Below, piece by piece: positions 39,408-44,985 of a DNA stretch of 44,985 nt. The stretch comes from an uncultured Lachnospiraceae bacterium. GTDB lineage: Bacteria; Bacillota; Clostridia; Lachnospirales; Lachnospiraceae. The stretch lies in contig ONHF01000023.1 of assembly GCA_900317555.1 (NCBI GenBank), forward strand, positions 1 through 44,985, given 5' to 3'. A program made the translations under genes and the position numbers. The notes under the pieces are model-generated. The model searched no databases. It worked only from the letters and a program-made list of their open reading frames with translations, and was not told the DNA's origin. The number at the start of each line of letters is the position of its first letter. The first letter of the stretch is position 1.

Positions 39408-40346
39408 CTAAGTCGTCTGGTTGTCGCCCATGAGCTTATTGAAAACAATCACAACAACGATCATAAGAAGCATCCAGACGGTGGTAACCGCGGCGCCGCT
39501 ACCCAGATTATTGGATACAAAAGCTTCTCTGTAACTCAAAATCGCGAGCGTAGTTGTGCTGTTGTCCGGCCCGCCTCCGGTCATCGTCCAGATGAGAGGG
39601 AACTGCTTGAAGTTTTCAATAATGGCCATCGAAAGGACGACCTTGATGACGCTCTTCATATATGGAAGCGTGATTCTGAAGAAGCGGTTCCAGGCATTTG
39701 CGCCGTCCATAATGGCTGCTTCCTCAATCGAATCCGGCACGTTCTGCAGTCCCGAAAGCAAAAGCAATGTCGTTAACGGTATCTGTTTCCAAAGCGCCGC
39801 TATCGCGATGCCCGCAAGCGCTGTTGAAGGATTATTCAAAAGCGCAAGGTCCGTAACTCTCCCTCCCGTGACAATGCCTGTGAACCAGCGGATAAAACCG
39901 TACTGCGGCTGAAAAAGCCACATCCACGTAAGCGCGGAAATCACAGTCGGGACACACCACGGCATCATCATGATCGAGCGCAGAAATCTTGCTCCTTTGA
40001 TATCGGAATTGAGCACCAGCGCGAGTGCCATTCCGAACACAAACTGGAGCAGCACGACCACGAGACAAAACAAAAATGTATGCACAATTGCCGGGCCGAG
40101 CTTTGCGTTCGCGGTAAGCTTGATATAGTTTGCAAAATTATTCCATTCACCCGGTCGTCCGGAGATGATGTTTTTCATCTTGTAATCTAGGAAGCTCTCC
40201 CGGACCGAATCAATGACCGGCACCAGAATGAATATGGTGGTGATTACAACCGCAGGAAGAAGCAGAAGAAGAGAAAACCCCAGATCCCTCTTTTTCCGCG
40301 TCATCTGTGCACCTTGACTAACTCGCATCGTCTTGCTCCTGTTCAT
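39408..40346 (-). CDS. Carbohydrate ABC transporter permease (MalF/UgpA-type), cluster 2
   Basis: A 312-residue inner-membrane permease with about six membrane segments after a basic N-terminal tail. The EAA loop reads EEAAIMDGANAWNRFFRITL, and TMTGGGPDNSTTTLAILSYR is the typical late motif. GGGAG lies 6 nt before the first ATG. It pairs with the next gene to form the membrane channel for the sugar bound by the upstream lipoprotein. Confidence 0.92.
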   Translation of the reverse strand: MNRSKTMRVSQGAQMTRKKRDLGFSLLLLLPAVVITTIFILVPVIDSVRESFLDYKMKNIISGRPGEWNNFANYIKLTANAKLGPAIVHTFLFCLVVVLLQFVFGMALALVLNSDIKGARFLRSIMMMPWCVPTVISALTWMWLFQPQYGFIRWFTGIVTGGRVTDLALLNNPSTALAGIAIAALWKQIPLTTLLLLSGLQNVPDSIEEAAIMDGANAWNRFFRITLPYMKSVIKVVLSMAIIENFKQFPLIWTMTGGGPDNSTTTLAILSYREAFVSNNLGSGAAVTTVWMLLMIVVVIVFNKLMGDNQTT

Positions 40347-40364
40347 ATCCGTCTCCCTTTGCGC

Positions 40365-40401
40365 ATGAGAGGCCGGACGTTTTCTTTGTCCGGCCTCTCA
40401 T
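40365..40401 (-). promoter_or_regulatory. Intercistronic hairpin after the cluster 2 binding-protein gene
   Basis: ATGAGAGGCCGGAC (40365-40378) and GTCCGGCCTCTCAT (40388-40401) form a perfect 14-bp stem with a 9-nt loop between binding-protein and permease genes. No T tract follows on the minus strand. As in cluster 1, it probably protects the upstream mRNA or limits read-through. Confidence 0.75.
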
Positions 40402-40422
40402 CTGCGTTCCGAAATTTTTCAA

Positions 40423-41781
40423 TTACTGAAGCAATGTTTTTGCCGATGCGCGGAACTCTTCAATCGCCTTGTCAACATCCTCATCTGAAACAGTCACGGC
40501 CTGCGCCAGTGTATCCAGTTCCAGATTCAGGTCATTCAGCTGCGGAATCGAAGGCGATGCAACCGCCGTGCTGATTGAATCAGCCGCTCCCGTAAGCACC
40601 GCGTTGTCAGGCTGGGACATCGACTTCATCGCCGGATACGCCGGAACAATATTCGCAAGGTAATCACCAAGGACTTCGTCCCTCAGGATGTATTCGATCA
40701 GCTCCTTTACAGCTTCCTTTCTCGCGTCACCGTTGTCTGCAAGAATAAGGACCGCAGCGCTTAAAATCGACGCGCCGTCTCCGCTGCCGCCTTTTAACGG
40801 AACTGCGGATTTCGTATAAGTTTCCGCATCCTTGTTAATCGCCTTCACACCGGCAATTCCCCAGCTCTGGTCGTAGTACATGGCCAGCTGACCGAGCGCA
40901 AACAGGTTCCTGAGATCCTTAAGCTTGGCGTTCTGCGGATTATAACCCTTGTCATCAAGCGTCTGCAGCATTTCGAACGTCTGATGAAAACCGTCATTGT
41001 CAATCGAAAGATTACCGTCAGCATCAAGAACCTGACCTCCGAAATTGTAAATCATGGAATTGATGCTGGTTCCCGAAATCGGCACGGATGCGGTTGTCTG
41101 ACCGAACGGATAGATTACGTTGCCGTCAGCAGTTTTCATACCGTTTATTTTTTCGCAGTCCGCAAGCAGTTCATCATAGGTCGCGGGCGGATTGTCAATC
41201 CCTGCCTGTTTGAAAATGTCCGTGTTGTAGTAAAGAATAAATGGAGAAACATACAGCGGCACACCGTAAGCCGTGCCGTCTATGGAACAGCTTTCCACTG
41301 CGTTTTCATGGAAGCCGGAAACAAAGTCTTCACCTAGAACATCCGACACAGGTACGGCAAAGCCGGCGTCCTCATATGTCGAAATCCATGTATTCTCGCC
41401 AAAAACAATGTCGCACTTATCCCCCGCGCCGGCCATCGTGATAACCTGGCTTGTAATATCCGCATAAGGTGCCGTTACCCATTCGATCGTCACATTCGGA
41501 TGTTCTTTTTCAAAGCCCTCCTTGACTCCGTTCCAGAAATCCGTGTAAGCATCCTCAAGCAGAGCATAGTTGGCAAACTTGATAGTCACAGGTTCTGCTG
41601 ATGTTTCCGTCTCTGCATTTTCCGCTGTTTTTTCTGTCCCCGCAGCCAGCGTTTCTTTGCTTGTTTGTGCCGCATCTTTGCCTGCCCCGGAACTTCCGCC
41701 GCTGCCGCAGGCAGTGAGCCCGCCGACAAGACAAACTGCCGTTATCATGGTGATCCACTTACGAACGATTTGTTTTTGCAT
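40423..41781 (-). CDS. Sugar ABC transporter substrate-binding lipoprotein, cluster 2
   Basis: A 452-residue lipoprotein. The signal peptide (KQIVRKWITMITAVCLVGGL) ends at a TAC lipobox cysteine, followed by a Gly/Ser and acidic linker. The mature protein has the family 1 binding-protein pattern: ITIKFANYALLEDAY-like opening (VTIKFANYALLEDAYTDFW), EHPNVTIEWVTAPYADITSQ, DIVFGENTWISTYEDAGFAV and YGVPLYVSPFILYYNTDIFK. The frame extends to 41817, but the ATG at 41781 follows GGAGGG at 5 nt and matches the signal peptide. Ligand unknown. It is the first structural gene after the operator region. Confidence 0.92.
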   Translation of the reverse strand: MQKQIVRKWITMITAVCLVGGLTACGSGGSSGAGKDAAQTSKETLAAGTEKTAENAETETSAEPVTIKFANYALLEDAYTDFWNGVKEGFEKEHPNVTIEWVTAPYADITSQVITMAGAGDKCDIVFGENTWISTYEDAGFAVPVSDVLGEDFVSGFHENAVESCSIDGTAYGVPLYVSPFILYYNTDIFKQAGIDNPPATYDELLADCEKINGMKTADGNVIYPFGQTTASVPISGTSINSMIYNFGGQVLDADGNLSIDNDGFHQTFEMLQTLDDKGYNPQNAKLKDLRNLFALGQLAMYYDQSWGIAGVKAINKDAETYTKSAVPLKGGSGDGASILSAAVLILADNGDARKEAVKELIEYILRDEVLGDYLANIVPAYPAMKSMSQPDNAVLTGAADSISTAVASPSIPQLNDLNLELDTLAQAVTVSDEDVDKAIEEFRASAKTLLQ

Positions 41782-41809
41782 AATACCCTCCTTGTAAAAT
41801 CCCCCGTTT

Positions 41810-41886
41810 ATACACACGTGTGTATTTCAGGGTTAAATAAAAGTAAGCAAAATGCTTACTTACAGTATCTATACACTCGTATGTAT
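41810..41886 (-). promoter_or_regulatory. LacI-type operator pair flanking a third palindrome
   Basis: A perfect 16-bp palindrome with a central CG, ATACACACGTGTGTAT, lies at 41810-41825. A close copy, ATACACTCGTATGTAT, lies at 41871-41886. Their centres are 61 bp apart. Between them AAGTAAGCA (41841-41849), AAA, TGCTTACTT (41853-41861) forms a different perfect inverted repeat. The paired CG-centred sites fit a LacI-family repressor, probably the one encoded just upstream, bound as a loop-forming tetramer or as two dimers. The middle site may bind another regulator. Confidence 0.8.
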
Positions 41887-41899
41887 TTGTCGCATTATC

Positions 41900-41928
41900 A
41901 CAATATCACTGTCTGTATAGTCTGTCAA
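41900..41928 (-). promoter_or_regulatory. Cluster 2 operon promoter
   Basis: On the minus strand TTGACA (41923-41928), 17 bp, TATTGT (41900-41905) preceded by TG at the extended -10 position. The near operator at 41871-41886 covers about +8 to +23, a roadblock position. Confidence 0.7.
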
Positions 41929-41957
41929 TAGACCTATCCATGCATATTTCTTCTATA

Positions 41958-43016
41958 TCAGTCTGCTTTAATATCCGTGCTTCCTCTGCAGATCAGCTTC
42001 GTATGATAGACGACTTTGTCAGGGATCTCATGATTTACAATCATTTTCTGGAGCATGTCGATTGCTGTCCCGGCAATCAGATCTCGCGGAATTTCCACAC
42101 TTGTGATTGAAGGCGTTGAATACTGGCCTAGCAGCGAGTTATCGAACCCGACAACTGCAATATCTTCCGGTATTCTCTTTCCCAGTTCCTGCGCTGCATG
42201 CATCGCTATGCAGGCTACTCTGTCATTTCTTCCGAAGATGGCATTTACCTCCGGGTGTACGGTAATATAATTCTTAACCTTCTCAGCAATTTCCTCCGGG
42301 CTATGACAGCCCGAGAGAACCTGTCGCTGCGGCTGCTCCGATAACTTCCTGGCTTTCATTTCATTAATAAAACCGCGGTAACGCATATCGCTCATATCGC
42401 TGTAGTGATTGTTCCGGCTGAAACGGTCAATGTACACAATATTTCTGCGCCCCAGAGAATCCAGGTAGCGGATGACATCCCGCGCGCCGTCGTACAGGCC
42501 GTTGTCAATCTTGCCGGCATTCTCTATGTCCGAGTAGTCTCTGTTTTCGAGCAAAACAACCGGAATACCCGCATTGATAATTTCACGGATATAATCCTTG
42601 GGAAAACTGATCGAGCTGATAATGACACCGTCAAACTGTCTGGAAATAATGCTGTTCACAAACTCCTCGGTGTTGCGGTTTTGGCAAAGAGAGATCATAT
42701 ATCCGAGATCATAAGCTTTTGTGTCCATCTCACTAAGAAGGAGCGAAAAATGTTCCGTGACAATCTGATCCGCGATGAATACGATGTGATTCAACCGCTT
42801 CCCTTTCAAAGCTCTTGCGGCAGTATTCGGCCTGTATCCAAGCTTCTTGACCGCGGCGAGCACGCGCTGCCTTTTATCGCTGCTGACATAGCGGTTGTTA
42901 TTCAAAACATAGGATACGATCGTCTCGGTTACGCCCGCTTCCCGCGCGACATCTTTTCTGGTAATTCTCTGGTATCTGGCTGTTTCTGACGCTGTGGACT
43001 GTTTTTCCGATTCCAT
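41958..43016 (-). CDS. LacI-family transcriptional regulator
   Basis: A 352-residue repressor. The N-terminal helix-turn-helix and hinge read ITRKDVAREAGVTETIVSYV then SSDKRQRVLAAVKKLGYRPN and TAARALKGK. The periplasmic-binding-protein-like core has FDGVIISSISFPKDY, NAIFGRNDRVACIAMHAAQE and the late VGFDNSLLGQYSTPSITSVE. It lies directly upstream of the binding-protein gene on the same strand, separated by a promoter and CG-centred palindromes, so it most likely controls cluster 2 in response to the imported sugar or a metabolite. Confidence 0.93.
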   Translation of the reverse strand: MESEKQSTASETARYQRITRKDVAREAGVTETIVSYVLNNNRYVSSDKRQRVLAAVKKLGYRPNTAARALKGKRLNHIVFIADQIVTEHFSLLLSEMDTKAYDLGYMISLCQNRNTEEFVNSIISRQFDGVIISSISFPKDYIREIINAGIPVVLLENRDYSDIENAGKIDNGLYDGARDVIRYLDSLGRRNIVYIDRFSRNNHYSDMSDMRYRGFINEMKARKLSEQPQRQVLSGCHSPEEIAEKVKNYITVHPEVNAIFGRNDRVACIAMHAAQELGKRIPEDIAVVGFDNSLLGQYSTPSITSVEIPRDLIAGTAIDMLQKMIVNHEIPDKVVYHTKLICRGSTDIKAD

Positions 43017-43252
43017 TCCGGTGCCCCTCTTTGTATCCTGATCTTCACTGATGACACAAGCTGCTCATTTCTGCCTGCATTCTGTATTCAAAAGAAACTA
43101 TACCATAGGAAAACCGGAAAATGTCAGTCCTCTCCTGTTTCGCAGCCACCTGCAGCGCAAATCTTTCTTTACATCTTAATCCCGCACCCGTAAACTACTC
43201 TTGCACGGTCTTGTACGACCGTGAATTTATATTCTCGTATTTGGAGGTTATT
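43017..43252. promoter_or_regulatory. Divergent promoter region of the lacI-type gene and mtnN
   Basis: No gene is seen. For mtnN a plus-strand promoter TTTACA (43168-43173), 17 bp, TAAACT (43191-43196) is followed by a perfect hairpin or operator, CACGGTC (43204-43210) and GACCGTG (43217-43223), at the transcription start, and then a GGAGG ribosome site. The promoter of the divergent regulator is less clear; TATAGT on the minus strand near 43102-43107 is a possible -10. Confidence 0.6.
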
Positions 43253-43954
43253 ATGAAAATCGGTATTATCGGTGCCATGGATGTGGAAGTGGCGTACCTG
43301 AAAGAACAGATGAATGTAAAGAATGTAGTGAAGAAGGCAGGCATGGAATTTTTCGAAGGTTCCATCGGCAGTATGCCGGTTGTCGTCGTCAGAAGCGGTG
43401 TCGGCAAAGTTAATGCCGGTATCTGTGTACAGATCCTTGCGGATCTATTTGGTGTTACACATGTTTTGAACACCGGTGTGGCCGGCTCTTTGAATAATGA
43501 CATCAATATCGGTGATATTGTCGTTTCAACAAGCGCAATGTACCATGACGTCGACGCCACTGTGTTCGGATATCAAAAGGGTGAAATACCACAGATGGGC
43601 GTTGTTTCCTTCCCCGCAGACGAAGGACTCAGGCAGGCGGCTGTTCGGGCTGTCCAGGAAACCGCCCCCGATGTACAGGTTTTCGAAGGTCAGATAATCA
43701 GCGGCGATCAGTTCATTTCATCCCGTGAAGTCAAACAGAAACTGATGCGCGACTTTCACGGTTTCTGTGCCGAAATGGAGGGAGCCGCGATTGCGCAGAC
43801 TGCTTACCTGAACAAAATCCCATTTGTGATCATCCGCGCGATTTCCGACAAAGCAGACGAGTCCGTACAGGAATCCTACGACGTCTTTGAGCCGAAAGCT
43901 GCTCGACATTGCGCGGCGATCGTGGAGTATATGCTATCGCATATGACGGCTTAA
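43253..43954 (+). CDS. mtnN: 5'-methylthioadenosine/S-adenosylhomocysteine nucleosidase
   Basis: A 233-residue nucleosidase that splits adenine from methylthioadenosine, S-adenosylhomocysteine and 5'-deoxyadenosine, recycling methionine and clearing inhibitors of methyltransferases and radical SAM enzymes. Catalytic residues align: E12 (GAMDVEVAYL), the EMEG pair at 174-176 and D199 in ISDKAD. VLNTGVAGSLNNDINIGDIV is the family glycine-rich core. The long upstream extension to 43121 has no ribosome site; the ATG at 43253 follows GGAGG. The stop codon lies inside a 16-bp palindrome (43945-43960). Confidence 0.95.
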   Translation: MKIGIIGAMDVEVAYLKEQMNVKNVVKKAGMEFFEGSIGSMPVVVVRSGVGKVNAGICVQILADLFGVTHVLNTGVAGSLNNDINIGDIVVSTSAMYHDVDATVFGYQKGEIPQMGVVSFPADEGLRQAAVRAVQETAPDVQVFEGQIISGDQFISSREVKQKLMRDFHGFCAEMEGAAIAQTAYLNKIPFVIIRAISDKADESVQESYDVFEPKAARHCAAIVEYMLSHMTA

Positions 43955-43960
43955 GCCGTC

Positions 43961-44164
43961 ACCATGCAATACAGACCGGAGGCTGAGATTTGCATAGATT
44001 TTTCAAGATGTTTTATAGATGCACATCCGTATTGTATTAAAATTGGTATTTTTCAGGCACTGCACGCAGCTGCTTTTAATCCGTCTTGAATATTCTATGC
44101 AATCAGAGGCAACTCAAGTATATTGCATTGGCCAATAAGCAAAATTTTATCAAGACAACAAAAT
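43961..44164. other. Spacer between mtnN and the tRNA cluster, no gene seen
   Basis: AT-rich sequence without a plausible reading frame. Except for the palindrome at the mtnN stop (43945-43960) and the tRNA terminator next to it, I see no structured or repeated element. Confidence 0.4.
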
Positions 44165-44206
44165 AGAGGCTTCTGCATCAAGTAAATACTTAATACAGAA
44201 GCCTCT
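44165..44206 (-). terminator. Terminator of the tRNA cluster
   Basis: AGAGGCTTCTG (44165-44175) pairs with CAGAAGCCTCT (44196-44206). The loop contains a secondary AAGTA/TACTT pair. On the minus strand the stem is followed by ATTTTGTTG. It lies 7 bp after the last tRNA gene. Confidence 0.8.
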
Positions 44207-44212
44207 TTCGTG

Positions 44213-44285
<73 letters not shown>

Positions 44286-44290
44286 ATAAG

Positions 44291-44364
44291 TAGCGGGGAT
44301 AGGATTTGAACCTATGACCTTCGGGTTATGAGCCCGACGAGCTTCCAGACTGCTCCACCCCGCG
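44291..44364 (-). tRNA. tRNA-fMet (CAT), initiator
   Basis: A 74-nt initiator tRNA: it begins CGCGGGGTGGAGCAG and has the three consecutive G-C pairs around the anticodon loop (CGGGCTCATAACCCG). The first base pair is a C1-U72 mismatch, as expected for an initiator, though the commoner form is C1-A72. No CCA is encoded. Confidence 0.95.
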
Positions 44365-44400
44365 ATGTTGTATGTGGTCTGGAATAAGTCCATAACCAAA

Positions 44401-44482
44401 TGGATGGAGGTGGATTCGAACCACCGAAGCGAAACGCAGCAGATTTACAGTCTGTCCCCTTTGGCCACTCGGGAATCCATCC
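44401..44482 (-). tRNA. tRNA-Tyr (GTA)
   Basis: An 82-nt class II tRNA with a long variable arm (GCTGCGTTTCGCTTCG region), acceptor GGATGGA/TCCATCC, anticodon GTA in GACTGTAAATC and a standard T loop GGTTCGAATCC. Confidence 0.96.
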
Positions 44483-44503
44483 ATATAATGCCGAAGCACT
44501 ATA

Positions 44504-44576
44504 AGCCGATGATCGGACTCGAACCGATAACCTGCTGATTACAAATCAGCTGCTCTGCCAATTGAGCCACATCGGC
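44504..44576 (-). tRNA. tRNA-Thr (TGT)
   Basis: A 73-nt cloverleaf: acceptor GCCGATG/CATCGGC, D arm GGCTCAATTGGCAGAGC, anticodon TGT in GATTTGTAATC, T loop GGTTCGAGTCC. Confidence 0.96.
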
Positions 44577-44601
44577 ATTATTGCATACTTCTAAAAAAAG
44601 A

Positions 44602-44674
44602 TGGGGCCTACAGGGCTCGAACCTGTGACCCTCTGCTTGTAAGGCAGATGCTCTCCCAGCTGAGCTAAGACCCC
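44602..44674 (-). tRNA. tRNA-Val (TAC)
   Basis: A 73-nt cloverleaf: acceptor GGGGTCT/AGGCCCC with a G-U pair, D arm AGCTCAGCTGGGAGAGC, anticodon TAC in CCTTACAAG, T loop GGTTCGAGCCC. Confidence 0.96.
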
Positions 44675-44698
44675 ACGAAAGAGAAATATACAACTAAG

Positions 44699-44772
44699 CG
44701 ACCCGGACGGGATTCGGACCCGTGACCTCCGCCGTGACAGGGCGGCGCTCTAACCAACTGAGCCACCAGGCC
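44699..44772 (-). tRNA. tRNA-Asp (GTC)
   Basis: A 74-nt cloverleaf: acceptor GGCCTGG/CCGGGTC with discriminator G, D arm GGCTCAGTTGGTTAGAGC, anticodon GTC in CCTGTCACG, T loop GGTCCGAATCC. It is the first gene of the cluster in transcription order. Confidence 0.96.
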
Positions 44773-44864
44773 AAGTACTTAGGTAGTCTAGCACATTGCA
44801 TTTAGGAATGCAAGCTTATTCATACCTTCAAAACTGAATACAGATTTTACATCAAATGATAGTT
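44773..44864 (-). other. Leader of the tRNA cluster
   Basis: It contains a hairpin TTGCATT (44796-44802)/AATGCAA (44807-44813) and the segment ACCTTCAAAACTGAATA, a sequence type often seen in spacers beside Firmicutes rRNA genes. This hints that an rRNA operon lies just beyond the window end, but none is visible. Confidence 0.4.
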
Positions 44865-44868
44865 ATGG

Positions 44869-44985
44869 TCATACGCACTTCGTGCATACTTCCTGCGAAT
44901 GGCTTCGCCATTCTACATACATTGGTCATAAGTGCTTCGCACTTACGCCTTGCAAACAGCTTCGCTGTTTGTCCGCTTCGCGGAT
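44869..44985. repeat. Tandem two-hairpin modules with GCTTCGC cores
   Basis: Two related units each begin GGTCATA (44868 and 44926) and each hold two small hairpins: GCACTTCGTGC and AATGGCTTCGCCATT in the first, AAGTGCTTCGCACTT and AAACAGCTTCGCTGTTT in the second. A fifth hairpin, CCGCTTCGCGG, runs to the window edge. The stems differ in sequence but remain perfectly paired, while the TTCG core is constant. Confidence 0.7.

Noticed and set aside
30914-43016. Firm assignment of the operon to sulfoquinovose degradation
   Set aside because: No sulfoquinovosidase, sulfolactaldehyde reductase or dehydrogenase, or sulfo-specific transaldolase/transketolase is present; kept only as one hypothesis.
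44773-44985. End of a 5S or 23S rRNA gene
   Set aside because: No conserved rRNA segment is recognisable; only spacer-like motifs and hairpins are present.

Overview
The window looks like chromosome from an anaerobic, moderately GC-rich member of the Clostridia, most likely the Lachnospiraceae. The pointers are a reverse rubrerythrin paired with a PerR-type regulator, YkgJ/FliB-type cysteine-cluster proteins, a DUF6472-type mini-protein, a clostridial-style 3D-domain secreted protein, two multi-gene sugar ABC importer operons and six tRNA genes without an encoded CCA end. The family placement is an inference from gene content; no rRNA gene is visible.

Layout. (1) 0-19.3 kb is GC-rich and mostly housekeeping: a membrane diguanylate cyclase, an XRE regulator, a secreted 3D-domain protein, a threonine ammonia-lyase/DUF3810/ThrH/Dus run, a FliB-like protein, RlmH, a YkgJ-family protein, a YoeB-DinJ toxin-antitoxin pair, a broken mutY behind an MBOAT/SGNH acyltransferase pair, trmL with a DUF6472 protein and HicAB, an OmpR-type two-component system, and perR plus reverse rubrerythrin. 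(2) 19.4-30.1 kb is visibly AT-richer. It is one minus-strand sugar operon: binding protein, two permeases, two paralogous FAD oxidoreductases, a zinc dehydrogenase, a D-psicose-3-epimerase-like isomerase and a ROK repressor. Related palindromes sit just downstream of the -10 boxes of both the operon and the ROK gene. At its upstream edge lie a degenerate 20-21 bp tandem repeat, resembling a transposon end, and a truncated TetR gene. (3) 30.7-43.0 kb is a second minus-strand sugar operon: LacI regulator, binding protein, two permeases, class II aldolase, TauE/SafE transporter, SIS protein, fucose/arabinose-isomerase-like protein, phosphofructokinase-like kinase, aldose-1-epimerase-like mutarotase and a LarA-like protein, ending at a clear terminator. 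(4) 43.2-45.0 kb holds mtnN and a six-gene tRNA cluster (transcription order Asp-Val-Thr-Tyr-fMet-Phe), preceded by an unusual block of small repeated hairpins.

How the genes work together. The second operon encodes a plausible route from uptake through mutarotation, isomerisation, phosphorylation and aldol cleavage, plus an anion exporter and a nickel-pincer-type racemase/epimerase. That set matches no standard sugar pathway I can name, and it is the best candidate here for an undescribed system. The first operon suggests a redox and epimerisation route for an unusual sugar, polyol or glycoside. It contains no kinase or aldolase, so its product must feed into pathways encoded elsewhere.
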